Source of the DNA: Forficula auricularia
Lineage: Eukaryota > Arthropoda > Insecta > Dermaptera > Forficulidae
DNA: 64,000 bases
Direction of reading: 5' to 3'
Assembly (NCBI GenBank): GCA_024734495.1
Contig: JALMQS010000128.1
Location: forward strand, 22,680,875-22,744,874
Shown here piece by piece: positions 31,765-43,653 of this stretch (positions are counted from its first letter, which is position 1; each line of letters starts with the position of its first letter). Position numbers and translations under genes: made by a program. Under the pieces are notes generated by a model. The model was not told the origin of the DNA, did not search any database, and saw only the letters and a list, made by a program, of their open reading frames with translations.

Positions 31765-32654
31765 ATTGAAATACTAGCCAGCTGATCATCATGCGGCTTG
31801 AAAATGAAAAACACTTCATTCATCTTTTCTTCTATGAATGGAATAAAAGTTCTCTGTACACTTCAAGCATTTTGAAGCCTATTTTAGTTAAACAATTATT
31901 TTATTGATGCAAAAATAACGAGACTGAGTTAATTAAACATATTTTTGTCAAAAATAGCAGAATTTTCAATTTATGAGGAGAAATCAAATTGATTTGCTTG
32001 ATGTACGTATTAATCCACACAAAAAGTTTTAGCCTCGTAACCACTCCTCTATAAATATGAACGGTGCTAAAATTTTAGGTTGTGTTTTTTTTAACGTGGC
32101 TGTACTTTTTACACTACTATATTCTCTTTAGGAATGGATCGTTTCCAAGCCATTGATATTTTATCATCTCCACTAAAAATAATCGCCCAAATATGTTTTT
32201 TTTTTATTCTTTATCCAAACTGCGAAGTAAATAATTTCAATTGTTTTTTAAGTTACTCTGAATATATTATTCTAACAAATATTAGTTTTTCATCAAGATG
32301 GTGAAAGTCCTTCAATGAAAAAAAAATAATTATCATTTTCCCACCCTTTCCCAATCTACCAAATGAAAAAATGTCATTTTTAAATGCAATTATTTCATGT
32401 TTGGTGTGGTAAATCGTCTTCAAATTTTAACAGTATGTGTATTATGCTTTTAATGAATTATATTCCAAGTTTCGAAGACTTCTTGAATTTTTTAATTTGT
32501 GAAAGAACTACCTGCCTTAAATAAAAAGTTACTTTTTTGAGACTATAATTTAACTTTAGACTAATAAAACTATTAGCCATAGATCTTTTAGGTTAAGTCA
32601 TAATTAATTTACTTTTTTTCGATAAGAATGAAATCACCTCCTTTTTTGAAAAAG

Positions 32655-33200
32655 GCCGTCAAGTGCGATCGTACTCGCATATCGGTTCCGTACTTATATA
32701 TTCTAAAATACTTGAAAATATCAAAAACATTCAAATTTTTTGTTGATAGGGAGAGATTGACCTATTTTTTCAGAATTTTCGCTACTTTGGTTTAGAAACC
32801 CCGTTTAGTACAAAAATCGTGTAAAAATTAATCTACTTTAATTGACACCCTTTTGCATAATCATTTTTAAGATAATTAAATTTTTATAAATACACTGTTA
32901 TTCTACTTAATAAGAACTTCACAATGATGTCTTTCATCTTATAAAATCAAATATTTAGTATTTCCGACCGGATATAAAATTCGAGCCTCCAAAATAATAC
33001 AGATTAAAATTTTAAGTCGATTATTAATTTCTGAGAAATTAAATATATTAAACTTGTAAATTTCAAGTTTATATCTTATTTATTATAGTTTACAAGCTTA
33101 TTCAGTTTACAATGCTCTGACAGATTGGCAGATAGATAGACATTGTATCGACACTAATAGCGTCCCGTTTTAAGTTTGAATGAAACCCTAAAACGTAAAT
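32655..33200 (+). repeat. Dispersed repeat, nearly full copy (GGTTCCGTAC ... GAAACCCTAAAACG)
   Basis: It starts GTCAAGTGCGATCGTACTCGCATATCGGTTCCGTAC and ends TACAATGCTCTGACAGATTGGCAGATAGATAGAC...CGTCCCGTTTTAAG...GAAACCCTAAAACG. This layout matches a repeat type common in insects, with a mirrored GGTTCCGTAC/GTACGGAACC end. No coding capacity is seen. Confidence 0.6.
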
Positions 33201-34325
33201 TCAATTATTCATTCAACTTTATTAAATATTCATCTGTATTATTTCTCTGAAGATGAAGACAAAGGATTCAAAATTTAGGTTTCAAATAAATCAACTTTAT
33301 ATTATTTATAAATTTAACAGAAAACAAGAAGGCGGTATCGAATTGTATGTTGTAAGACCCTTAAAAATTGAATCCGAGTTCCAAATCCGGTTTACGAGAG
33401 AGAGGCTTTATATAGAGAAATTTTTATTTTATTCAGAGAATATTATTTATTTGAGATTAGCTATGTCCCTTGAGTGAAAATTCTCTTTTGTATTAATATA
33501 CCAATGTTTATGGAGCGGGTTTCAAATGTTGAGTCTATCGTTCGATAAAAGTGTATCTAGCACTCTGGTTCGATCTCAGAAGAAAACAATGGCTTCTTCA
33601 AAATGCATTTAAACATAACTAATTCGATCGGTCGTTATTGTTTTCAAATAAATGAAAATTTACAGATTGCAGAGTGGCTGTTCGCACTCTTGTTTTGAAT
33701 TACGAAAATCATGTGATCGAAAAATGGGCTTTTTGAAATTTGTGACACTTAACTGTTTCATTTTATAGGTATTATTTATTTACATAGAGCAAAGATGACA
33801 AACTCTTTGTTATAAACAACGAAAATAAACATTTCAAATACTTATTTAAAAATTATTTTAAAATATTAGTATAATACAGTGGGATAGGAAGGAACTTATT
33901 TTTAGGTTGAGTGACAAAAACATGGATATCTCACTCACGAATAAATTTGTCTCAATTTTCGAGCCAGACCTCACTCAATCACTCGCTCGTTTTTCAACGT
34001 ATCTCAAAAACAATTTAAAAGTAAAATTTGACAAAGATATTCCTCCTGACACTTGTGTAGCTATCAAAATGAATGGATATTTTCTTATAAGTGATCTGAG
34101 ATAGTTAATAAAAAAACTCATATGTTAGCACAGAGCGAATTCCAGTCTCTATTGATAAATTAATTTAAGAATAACTTGAGTGCTATTGTATTTAATTTGA
34201 CCGTGAAGAAGCTACTAACACCGTGGGTGTATCAGGCATTAGAAGAACTTTCTTTTATGGCCAAAGCAAAAACTGAGTTTACTATTAAATTAGTTATTGA
34301 TTGTTTTTAATAAAATGAAAAAATA
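33201..34325. other. AT-rich spacer with unsupported short frames
   Basis: Frames of 74 codons (33253) and 65 codons (33907, MSDKNMDISLTNKFVSIFEP...) have no recognisable family. The second has an even composition and could be a fragment of an old element, but I cannot support it. Confidence 0.3.
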
Positions 34326-34572
34326 CAAATCTTTATAAAACAATCTTGGAACGTTTATTTTGAAACTAGATGTGTCAGGAGAAATTCTCACTTTATCAAT
34401 AGAATTTTTTTAAAAATTGAAAAAAAGTTGTTTTCGCTAAGGGTTGTTTTCAGAACATTAGCGAAAACAACTTTTTCAATTTTTTTTAAAATTTATATTG
34501 ATAAAGGGCGAATTTTTTCCTGAAACGCTCAGTTTCAAAATAAAAGTTCAAGATTGTTTTATAAAGATTTGT
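34326..34572. repeat. Fold-back, ~100-bp arms
   Basis: AAATCTTTATAAAACAATCTTG...CGTTTATTTTGAAACT and GAAAAAAAGTTGTTTTCGCTAA on the left are matched inverted on the right (TTAGCGAAAACAACTTTTTC, AGTTTCAAAATAAAAGTTCAAGATTGTTTTATAAAGATTTG). The loop is about 20 bases. Confidence 0.85.
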
Positions 34573-34679
34573 CTTATTGTAATCCTTAAAATATTAAATT
34601 GTGGCTTCTGTTCTTGAATATCATTCTTTGACATTTTACAATTCGCACTCTGTATTTTGTAAATAGTGTACATTCTATA

Positions 34680-34791
34680 TTAGATAAAGGAGGAGGTATG
34701 AGCCAAAGTTGGATGCGCTGGGTTCAATAAAACACCCTGGATAAAACGTTTCGACCTGAATTTATTTGGCCATCTTCAGTTAATTGGGAGT
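34680..34791 (-). mobile_element. One-sided copy of hammerhead family D
   Basis: TTAGATAAAGGAGGAGGTATGAGCCAAAGTTGGATGCGCTGGGTTCAATAAAACACCCTG matches the left half of 4103-4506; similarity ends shortly after TTAATTGGGAG. The other terminal repeat is absent, so this is a truncated (or non-inverted) copy. Confidence 0.7.
34748..34779 (-). ncRNA. Hammerhead-like ribozyme core (family D)
   Basis: Minus strand: CTGAAGA, TGGCC, loop AAATAAATTCA, GGTC, GAAACG. Stem II has four pairs (one G-U). Boxes CUGANGA and GAAA are intact; no clear GUH triplet follows at the expected place. Confidence 0.45.
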
Positions 34792-35168
34792 TAGACACAA
34801 AATGCGGTACACATATGTGATCGAACCAAGCCTTGTCAAAAATAAAAATTGTAGCTTCATGTAAATTTAAAACATACATTCTATGCTCATATCAAGTTTA
34901 TGAGAGAATTAATTAATAATTTGTTGAAAAACATGATGTAGTGATATTTATTTATTTTTTTCAGCTTCATTGTTAATATTCCTTCATGGGAGAAAAGTTT
35001 ACTTGTTACTACCTAGATTTGGCATTTTTAATGGGAATATAATATTATATTAACAATTTTCATGGCCCCACGATGAAGGACAAGAGCGACAATAAAAGCA
35101 GCGTGAAATTTCTTTCTTTTAAAAGATTCCGATGGTCACAAGCAAGGACCATAGTAGAAATTAAAATA

Positions 35169-35677
35169 CAGTCGACTCTCGATGATTCGAACCTCGATAA
35201 TGCGAATTTTTTGATCATTCTAACTCTCCAGCTGCTAACTTCGGTAAATCGAAAAATGCTGTGTATTTTGATACGCTCGATAACTCGAAATCCATTTCTT
35301 AACAAGACGAACGTTCTATAATTCGAACTAGACCACTTCGCCTCTTTATAATTGGAATTTTTCCAAGCAAAATCCCTAGAAAAATGCTATCGACCAAAGA
35401 CGCCAAGCCACATCGAAACAAAAAACTATTCTTAATTATTTTAATTAGGTATATTATTATCTATTGCAATGTTAATACATATGTAATTTTTTTGTTCTTT
35501 TTGTCGTTTCCATTATTTTTACTTTTTTACTTGAGGTTATATATAAAATTTATGTAAGCTCAGACATATTTTCAAAAATATAATAAAAACTCTTCTTTCC
35601 TCTTGATAATTCAAACTTCTTGATAATTCGAATTTTTCTTGAGTTCCTTGGCTTTTCGAATTATGGAGAGTCGACTG
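35169..35677. mobile_element. pogo/Tigger-like MITE
   Basis: The left end is CAGTCGACTCTCGATGATTCGAA and the right end TTCGAATTATGGAGAGTCGACTG, flanked by TA on both sides (35167-35168, 35678-35679). Subterminal repeats of GATAATTCGAA type follow inside both ends. CAGT-A-CTC..ATAATTCGAA termini with TA target are typical of the pogo/Tigger group of the Tc1-mariner superfamily. At 509 bp it has no transposase; the 82-codon frames across it are incidental. Confidence 0.85.
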
Positions 35678-36703
35678 TATTTGATTTTCAAATTTTAAAA
35701 CAAAAATACATCGAATTGATTTGTCTATGGATTATTTAAATCCGGTAATAGAACCTCGAAATAGATTTTTTTTTTTGTAAATTTTCTATTTTTGTCAAAA
35801 AAAGAGATAATCTGCTTCCGAGAGAGAGCCATTCCATTATATGAGCGAACTCAGAGCACATAAAAAGACTGGCTCTGAAATTATAAATCATTATGATTAT
35901 CATAACAGATAATTATATTTCATTTTGGCTTAATCGACGAAAAATACTGTTCTGGATATACCTCATCGGGCCAGAGTGGAACATATTATAGCCAAATTTA
36001 CAATCCTCAACATCAAGAATAAATTTTAAATCGATTCACAAAACACAAAATTTATAATTCATCCTTCTTCACAAATAAAAAAGAAAAATTAACATCATAA
36101 TAAAAAAATCATTAAATTGAAACAACCCTCAATATCCATTTTAAGATGTTTAGCTTAGTTTAAGTTGAAGCAGTGAGATAAATAATAAGAGTCACGTCAT
36201 ATTTCCTATTAAATTGAAGGAAAATTAAAAAAAATAAATGAGCCAATTATTTTTTCATGTGCTATATCAAACACTATTAGCTAAATTGCACAAAAAACGC
36301 AAATTTTCTGCACACATATGGAATATATTAGAATGAAGGAAAAAACGTTTGATATAAGGAGGTGATTTTGGTAATTTTGATCTCACAAAGGTGTTTGATA
36401 TAAATTTCATCAATAAAATTGTCTACTTGCATATTCAATAAAATTTAAGTAATTAGCCCTTCGATTTTATTGCTGCTATTGACGTTGGTGTGCTAATAAA
36501 CGTGGCTTTGCTGGTCGCTTCAATATAAACACTTGCATTTAAAAGTATGGTTTTATTTTCCCCTCTTGACTATTATCGTTACTTTTGTTGTTTATTGTGG
36601 CTCTAATGTAAACGCACCCTAATTTAAGGAGGATCCAGCTGAAACTTTTCTACAGACATCAATCATTGAATCATGAAATCTTCGTGGCTGCATTGTCAAA
36701 TAA

Positions 36704-37359
36704 CACTGCTCGACAAAAATTAAACAAAAATTTCTCCCTGTAAACCTATCAATGGATTCCAGTAGAGTTTTATACGCTTATTATCATGCGATTCCCGATT
36801 TTTTATAACACGTCAGAGTTTTGAGAGATTATCGGTCAAAATAATGAAAAAGGCCATTTTGACCTATTTTCGAGTCCCATTATATATTAAACACCAATAT
36901 TTAAAATATTTTGTTGGCGTAATGGAAAACAGATTCCTCTTTGATTTTCAAATGATTTTCAAATTACCACATGGTTTGTAGCTCAATTGGAACTCGAGTT
37001 ATAAGTAAAAAACTAAGACCATATGTTTTTATCTATGTTTTTTTTTCTTTTATAATCCCGTAGTTTTAGTTTTTTAGTTATAACTCGAGTTCTATTTGAA
37101 GTACAAAAAAGTGGCAATTTGAAAATAAAAGAGGAAGCTGTTTTCTATTACATCGACAAAATATTTTTATTAAAAAATTATTTATTATTGATGTTTAACA
37201 CCGAAAATAGGTCAAAATGGCATTTTTCGTCATTTTGACCGATAATATCTCAAAACTCTGGGGTGTTGAAAAAATTGGGAAATTGCATGATAATCAACCT
37301 ATAAAACTCTACTGGAATCCATTGTTAGGTTTACGGGGAGAAATTTTTGTTGATCAGTG
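36704..37359. mobile_element. Fold-back element with CACTGCTCGACAAAAATT ends
   Basis: The left end CACTGCTCGACAAAAATT and right end AATTTTTGTTGATCAGTG are inverted, flanked by TAA on both sides (a TA-type target). The arms of about 300 bp include TCTCCCTGTAAACCTA.CAATGGATTCCAGTAGAGTTTTATA and TTTGAGA.ATTATCGGTCAAAAT on the left with their complements on the right. The centre has AACTCGAGTTATAA...TTATAACTCGAGTT. No coding capacity. Terminal sequence suggests Tc1/mariner relation. Confidence 0.8.
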
Positions 37360-37699
37360 TAATTAGTCTTTTAATTAAAATTGTCCCATTTTGATATTTT
37401 AGGATATTGTTCATTTAATTATATAAGCATATTGGTTTGTATATTTTTTAATTTGTCATTGATTTATATAACACCCAATAAAATTAATACAGGTGCAATA
37501 TACAGGTGCAATACAGGTATGTCTTAGAATTTGTAATAGAAGATTTGAAGCTTTCCCAAAGAGGGATGCACTCATTGTTGAAAATACCTTTTTTTCATTT
37601 TTTAAGGTCTATTTCAACCTTCTTTTTCATCATTCTATTGCATCGGTTTTCAATTCTCCATTTTCACATAAAAAACAATCTCAATGAATTTTATAAAGA

Positions 37700-37960
37700 G
37701 GAAACACATCTGACATGAGATGCATAAGGACCCCGGGCTTCCGTTTCATTGTTCCTTCGAGGAGACAAGTGCCAAATGTTATCCCAGGGAAAAAGGAAGA
37801 TCCCCCTACCTAGATAGACATATGTCTGAAAATGAATCCGAACACAACAACTAATATTTAACAAAGATAGCGGCAAAACAACAAGAGCCAATACTTGGGC
37901 GATCGGCAGGCTAAGCTTGCTGGGCGGACCGAACTATTGAATTCACTCTAAAATTTTCAT
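37700..37960. other. GC-richer single-copy segment, possible exon remains undefined
   Basis: On the minus strand an acceptor-like TTCGGATTCATTTTCAG (near 37830) leads into ACATATGTCTATCTAG and a possible donor GTAGGG, which would be a 16-nt exon; this is not convincing. The rest (GGACCCCGGGCTTCCG..., CGATCGGCAGGCTAAGCTTGC) is not repeated. No call is made. Confidence 0.2.
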
Positions 37961-38100
37961 TTGTTTTTTATCGAATTTGAAAATTTCTAAAATTTGAAGA
38001 GAAATAATTTTTAAGCATGTTTTTTTATTGACTGGATTCATAATATACCCATGATAACTTAAGAAGGTCGTAGAATGTTAGTTCAGAGATAAAATATTTT

Positions 38101-38835
38101 ACTTTACCATACAGGGTATGTTCAATTATTGTAATCGTGCATGAAAAAAGTGGCTTTTTTGCTTCTTTTTCTCCAAATATCTCAAAAACGGCTGAAACTA
38201 TTTTGATAAAATAAATTGGGCGAAACCATGGTACTTAGGTCTACAAAAAAGCCCTAATAAGTGAACATCGAAAAAATTATATTTTTCGAGATAATAATTG
38301 TTTTGTCAAAATGTCTGTAAGTCTGTTAGTTAGTCTGTGCGTTACCAAATTGTTGTGGACGAACTAGCTCAAAAACTAGTGTGAATATCAAAACCAAATT
38401 TCACACGTAGTTTTTGTGCATTGAGATTAAGAGCTGATTAGATTTTGGTGCATATCGACCCAAAATTAAGGGGAAGAGGAAAGGGGGGGGGTTAAAATTA
38501 AAATTATAATTTTTTCAAACTAAAAAAACAAGAAAAATGAAATATACTATAAAATGAACCTATAATAACGAAAATATTTTTTTTCTGGCGCCAAAATTAG
38601 AGGGGGGGGGGGGGTGGCAAAATATAAAAATCTAGGCCATTTGAGCAAACTCAACCAAATGTTGTATACATAATCAGTGGGCCCCCAGAAGTCTAAAAAT
38701 TCAAAAACTAACCTCCCGAAATGGGGGGGGGGGGGTCAAAAAATGAAAATCTAGGCTCTTGTACCAAACTCAACCAGAAGTGTATGGTAAAGTCAATCGA
38801 ATGGCCACATCAGAACGTGTCAATTTATTTATTTT
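38101..38835 (+). mobile_element. ACTTTACCATAC family element, copy 1
   Basis: It starts ACTTTACCATACAGGGTATG and ends GTGTATGGTAAAGTCAATCG... ACGTGTCAATTTATTTATTTT. Internal landmarks in order: ATCGTGCATGAAAAAAG, TCTCAAAAACGGCTGAAACT, GAAACCATGG, GTCTGTTAG, ACCAAATTTCACACGTAG, GCATATCGACCCAAAATTAAG, then two blocks of a poly-G run followed by AAATCTAGGC..., CAACCA and ATAATCAGTGGGC. It shows no protein coding capacity. Other copies: 39948, 50116, 51370 (minus), and relics at 17405, 19610 and 55490. Confidence 0.8.
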
Positions 38836-39234
38836 CAAAACAAACCTCTCATTAGAATTCGGGTTTTCTAGCTTTAGAATTTCCGGTTGATAAATTATGA
38901 ATATCAGAAAAAATCAAATGGTTATATGGGAAGCTCTTGAATGGATGTTACTAATGAGCTAAGTTGCACTTTTATGTTTCTCCTTGTGAAACACCACCAA
39001 TTCCAACCTAATATAATTTTTACAATGTTACACTATAAACCAACACCGCGTTACCTAAGTTTTACTTTTATGTTCTGTTTCAGCTTTTTAATTCAAACTG
39101 TTCGTTTATAAAAATTCTCGAAATTTTTTAAGAAACTTTTTTCTGCTTTCGTATTTGCTTATGCTAATAAAGACTTAATGCTTACTTGAAAATTGCAATC
39201 AATAATCTTTTTAGAAAAGATGGTTATCACGGTT

Positions 39235-39947
39235 ACCTGTAAGTAAAAACAAACTATTTATAACGTCATGCAAAATTATCAAGCATAAATTAAGATAACC
39301 ATTTATACTCCCTTACTCTTTTACATCATTAATTTATCAAAGTGAATTTTCATAGAAATTATGGTTAATCTATTTATCTAGATTTTTTTAATATTATTTG
39401 ATATCAGTGTGATTAAAATTATAATTTTATTAGCCAAAACTTTCCAATGTTCACTAGATTACTACCTAATGGAATGCTTGTATTTGGATGTTTCGGGGTA
39501 GGCAATTCTACATCTTAAAACTCATATTTAGACTGATTTTTATTACTCACCCAAACGCATGCCACAATCAAGAGTGATTAATTCAACTAAGTACATATAT
39601 TGCGATCTAATGAACCGCAAAAATTTTAACTAATCGGATTGTAGAAAATATGGATGTGAAAACATGAAACATTTTCTTATTTATTATTCTAGAATAAAAA
39701 AAAAATTATCGTGATGCAACGCTGGAGATTTACTGTATGACTCACTGTGAAATGTGCATGCAGCTCATGCAGGGCCACCTGGATTCATGACTACTTCCGT
39801 AACCAATTCCTGTTGCATTTTCGTGAATTTCTTAGAAATGATTCCTATAGCTGCGGTATTTAATATCAAAAATTATAAAAATTCATTGGCCACTCTCAAA
39901 AGTTTTTTCGGAATCTCAAAAACTCTATTTTTAAGTTTGCATTTTAC
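39235..39947. other. Spacer
   Basis: AT-rich, with a 98-codon frame at 39754 that runs into the next repeat and is not supported. GTTACCTGTAAGTAAAAAC at 39235 resembles a splice donor, but no exon can be defined. Confidence 0.35.
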
Positions 39948-40850
39948 TTTACCATACAGGGTATGGTCAAGTATTGTAATCGTCCATGAAAAAAATGGTT
40001 TTTTTGCTTCTTTTTTTCGAAATATCTCAAAAACGGCTGAAACTTTTTGATTTAAAAAACCATGAAGTTTGTTAGGTTGTTAATCTGTTAAAATTATTGG
40101 ATAAAAATACTTGGTAGATTTCACATTAAGATGAAACCTACCAAGTATTTTTATCCAATAATTTTAAAAAATGTTTCACCAAGTACCAACACCAAATTCC
40201 TTAAAAACTGTTAATCTGTTAGTCTGTGCGTCACCAAATTTTGTGGCGATCTATCTTAAAAATTAGTGGGAATATCAAAACCAAATTTCACACGTAGTTT
40301 TAATGCATTGAGATTAAGAGCTGATTAGATTTTGGTGCATATCGACCCAAAATTAAGGGGGGTTAAAACTTAAAATTATAATATTTCAAACTTAAAAAAT
40401 AAGAAAAATGAAATATACTATAAAATGAACCTATATTAACGAAAATATTTTTTATTAGGAGGGGGGGGGGGTCAAAAATAAAAATCTAGGTCATTTTTGC
40501 AAACTCAACCATCAATATCAGTGGGCTCCCAGAATACTAAAAATGGAAAAACAAACCGCCCGAAATGGGGGTCGGGGGGGGGGGGGGGGGGGGTGAGTCA
40601 AAAAAATGAAAATCTAGGCCTTTGGACCAAATTCAACCAAATTTTGTATACATAATCAGTGGGCTACCAGAAGATGAAAAAATGCAAAAACTAATCGCCC
40701 AAAATAGGGGGAGGGGGGTGTTGTAAGGTCAAAAAATGAAAATCTAGGCCCTTTTTGTACCAAACTCAACCAGAAGTGTATGGTAAAGCCAAGTGGATGG
40801 TCACATCAGAACGTGTCAATTTATTTATTTTCAAGTTCAAACAAGAAACG
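39948..40850 (+). mobile_element. ACTTTACCATAC family element, copy 2, with insertion
   Basis: Same landmarks as copy 1. The region after AAACCATG is shortened and split by a 118-bp insertion (40091-40208). Three tandem G-run blocks are present (40455, 40570, 40700), against two in copy 1, each followed by GTCAAAAAATGAAAATCTAGG. Confidence 0.8.
40091..40208 (+). mobile_element. 118-bp hairpin-plus-tail insertion with 13-bp duplication
   Basis: TGTTAATCTGTTA flanks both sides (40078-40090 and 40209-40221). The insertion consists of a hairpin (AATTATTGGATAAAAATACTTGGTAG.. and its complement, loop CACATTAAGATG-like) followed by a tail AATGTTTCACCAAGTACCAACACC...TTAAAAAC. The tail is the one that follows the family A hammerhead palindrome at 42739 (AATGTTTCACCTTGAACCGACACC...TTTAAAAATTAC). 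It is therefore a short family A copy whose inverted part is truncated before the ribozyme. Confidence 0.8.
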
Positions 40851-42357
40851 TCTATTTAGTGGATTGTGGATGGTAATAAATTACATTGAAAAAATTTTGT
40901 TTTGTCGAGAATAGCAGAGTTATTATTGATTCATAAAGAGAAATCAATGCATCAAGTAGAGGACAACTTCATTGAGTTCTCTTTATAGTAATTAATTAAT
41001 TTTAAAAAGTAGCATCTATTAATAAAGGATAGATAATTTTTTGAAATTTTCGAAATATTCCTCCCTACATGAAGAATTTCTAAGATTTTGGAGAAGCCCC
41101 CTTTGTTTTTTTTTCTTATATACATTTTGAATTTTTTATAATATTTTTATTTTTATTTTTTAAGTTCCTACTGAAGAAGAAAACGTGCGTTAAGGGCCCA
41201 CATTAGGATTCTTAAAATATTCCAGCGCCCTTTTTCTATAAAATCTAAGTTTTTGAAATTTCACAAACACAATGAAAGTCTCGATGGCCACAAAGAACAA
41301 ATAAGTTTTAGTATTTTTTTTCTATAAGGTATACATTAAAAATATTAAATTAATTGATGTTAATAATTAAATAAATAAATTTTTAACCTAAACTAGTTTA
41401 AATTTGTAAGATTTAAGGGGCAAGGTGGAAAACGTTCTGTGTAGAAAAAGCCTTAATAATCGTTTGCATTTTTTACATTTTACTTAATTTCAAAACTTTT
41501 TTCTCTTGATTTTATTAGAAAGTCTTGACCTTCCTTTGGATTTTCTTGTCAGTATAATATATAATTATAATATTGATATATATGTAATACATATGTATTG
41601 AATATATATATTATTCCAGAATTGGATATGTGATTCATCAAGGAATCTGTCTCAATATTCAAGTCAGATAAATTAATTCCAATTATACCGAAAGTATGAC
41701 TAAACGATATTGTTCATATTAAAACCAGCTACAACTGGTGACAATATAATCTTAAAAGATCTTTTTTTAATTTTCTTATATATTTATTTTTAAAAGCTAT
41801 TAAATCAGGACTTTCATTTTCAATGTAAAAAATGAAATTGCAATGATACAGAAAGATTGTGTGAGTGTAATATTAACTAGTTTTTTTTAAGCTAATAATT
41901 ACATTACATTACTTCATTTTCGAAAAACAATATCATCCATATGGCTTCCACGACTTTGCTTGACTTAGCCAAGTCTATCAACAAAATTTTGCTTGGCTTT
42001 CGCAAAAATCATTATGAATTTCTCTAATAATAGCTCGAATGTTTACTTTCAAGACATCAGTTGTTTATGGTTTGTTGCTATAATTATACTTGTGACTTAA
42101 CATAGGCCAAAAGAAACAATTTTTAAAGAAAATGAAACGAGGTGGTCAACTACTAAATCCCAAGTATAATGGATTATTTTTTTACTATGTCAGAAGGGTT
42201 GAAACCCTTCAGGAATTGAACTCGAAAGGCAAAAATGAAATCCAGACACTTGGCTCCCACACCGAGGTGTAATAATTTAGGACGCGTAAATTTTTGTCAC
42301 TCAAATAATCGATCTTCACCATTAAAATTTTTTGCAGACATTTGATTCTAAATCTTT
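40851..42357. other. AT-rich spacer, nothing recognised
   Basis: No supported gene or repeat ends. Confidence 0.5.
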
Positions 42358-42382
42358 TTTTTTTTTTTTGGGGGGGGGGGGG
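42355..42382 (+). repeat. Poly-T then poly-G run
   Basis: TTTTTTTTTTTTT followed by a run of 14 G. Confidence 0.9.
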
Positions 42383-42477
42383 GCTTTGGAGAACTATGGC
42401 CATACAGCCACGCAATTATTGATACAATAATTCAAAGTGAAAAAGTAAAATTGAAAATAAAGCTGTTTAATAAATTA

Positions 42478-42777
42478 AAAGTAAGTAAAATTTAAAGGTA
42501 GGTTCACAAAATAAATATATGTTTTGAGTTTTATCTCGAAAATATAAATATTTCGGGTTTTGAGCCCATCATCAGGAGTTAACATAGAAAATTGAATATA
42601 AAATTAGAAATATGTATTCAGTTTTCTATGTTAACTCCTGATGATGGGCTCAAAATTCGAAATATATATATAAAACTCAAAACATATATTTATTTTGTGA
42701 AACCTACGTTGAAAGTCTACTTACTTTTTATTAAAAATGTTTCACCTTGAACCGACACCTAACTCTTTAAAAATTAC
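42478..42777 (+). mobile_element. Family A hammerhead palindrome plus tail
   Basis: A fold-back of about 250 bp has arms AAAGTAAGTA...GTAGGTT.CACAAAATAAATATATGTTTTGAGTTTTAT and TGAGCCCATCATCAGGAGTTAACATAG with their complements. It is followed by tail AATGTTTCACCTTGAACCGACACCTAACTCTTTAAAAATTAC. The same palindrome plus tail occurs inverted at 55012-55245. The centre (TATAAAATTAGAAATATGTA) is about 20 bases. Confidence 0.8.
42638..42662 (+). ncRNA. Hammerhead-like core, degenerate (family A)
   Basis: Plus strand: CTGATGA, TGGGCTCAAAATTC, GAAA, then TATATATATAAAACTC. The boxes are present but stem II is weak (G-U pairs only). The mirror copy in the left arm (42562-42582, minus) has the CUGAUGA box, and TTTCGGG.. 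in place of a matched end. Probably inactive; called because the layout matches the better preserved families. Confidence 0.35.
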
Positions 42778-43178
42778 TGTTTAATATATGTCTAAATTAT
42801 AGCACAAGATTTTGATTTTAAATCCTAACATAAAGCCAAAGCATATATTTTGAATCAAATTTAGGGAACGGGGTGTTGGTTTATAGTGAAACATTGTTAA
42901 AATTAAATTAGGTTGGAGTTGGTGGTGTTTCACAACTCCTTGTGAAACACGACCAACTAGAACTATATATTTTGAGCGTTTCAATTTTTGAAAGTTTTCA
43001 AAAATCGAATGGCATTGGAAAGACTATTCCTAATTTGAATATATAAGACAGTAGCTGATAATAGTAGAGTTAAAACTTCTATTGAAAATCAAGAGATATA
43101 GTCAACTAATAAATCAGTGGTGTTATGAATTATTTTTTATTATGATAAATTTTGTTGTTTCAAATTTTAACACTTCTA

Positions 43179-43475
43179 CTATTGGTATTTGTCTTTTATA
43201 TCTAAAGAAAAAACTCGTAAGTAAATCAAATCCCACGATCTTGGTGACCAATTGACATCACCATTTTGTGAAATTATCGAGAAAGACCAAACTTTTTGAC
43301 GCAATAACTGGATTGTTTCAGCAGCTGTGGGCCATCTGGCACCATCCTGTTCAAAACACATCTCATTCAAGTCAAAACCATTCAAATTGTCAAAGAAAAA
43401 GTGATCACGTTGTCCTTGGAGAAAGATCCAATTCGATGAAAAATTGATAAATTTGATTTTGACAAACACTTGCAC
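43179..43475 (-). pseudogene. Tc1/mariner-superfamily transposase fragment
   Basis: A 98-codon minus-strand frame contains FEQDGARWPTAAETIQLLRQ and NGDVNWSPRSWDLIYLRVFS. These align by eye to the QQDGA..HTA.ETI.LLR and NGDVNWPPRSCDLTPLDFFLWGY blocks of DDE transposases of the mariner/Tc type found in many insects. The D of QDG and the D of WDL would be the second and third catalytic acids. Several conserved residues are changed (H of HTA, C of SCDL, LDFFLWGY), and upstream parts are absent. No terminal repeats found. It is a dead fragment. Confidence 0.7.
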
Positions 43476-43653
43476 TTACAGAAGGAAAATTCTCTTCCCT
43501 TCATTAGATGGTTAAATTGATAAACAAGCTTATAAAGTAATATATATTAGGAAATATGACTCTCTATCTGACTAAAAACATTACAGTTTACTGAAGGAGA
43601 CAATAAAAGAGTGTGTCTTCTGCTGGAATTATAAATTTTATTTATTTATAACG

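Noticed and set aside
33907..34104. 65-codon frame MSDKNMDISLTNKFV...
   Set aside because: Composition is not unusual, but there is no family, splice context or repeated copy to support it as a gene.
37830..37846. 16-nt micro-exon on the minus strand
   Set aside because: Acceptor is good but the donor (GTAGGG) is weak and such a short exon cannot be supported without transcripts.
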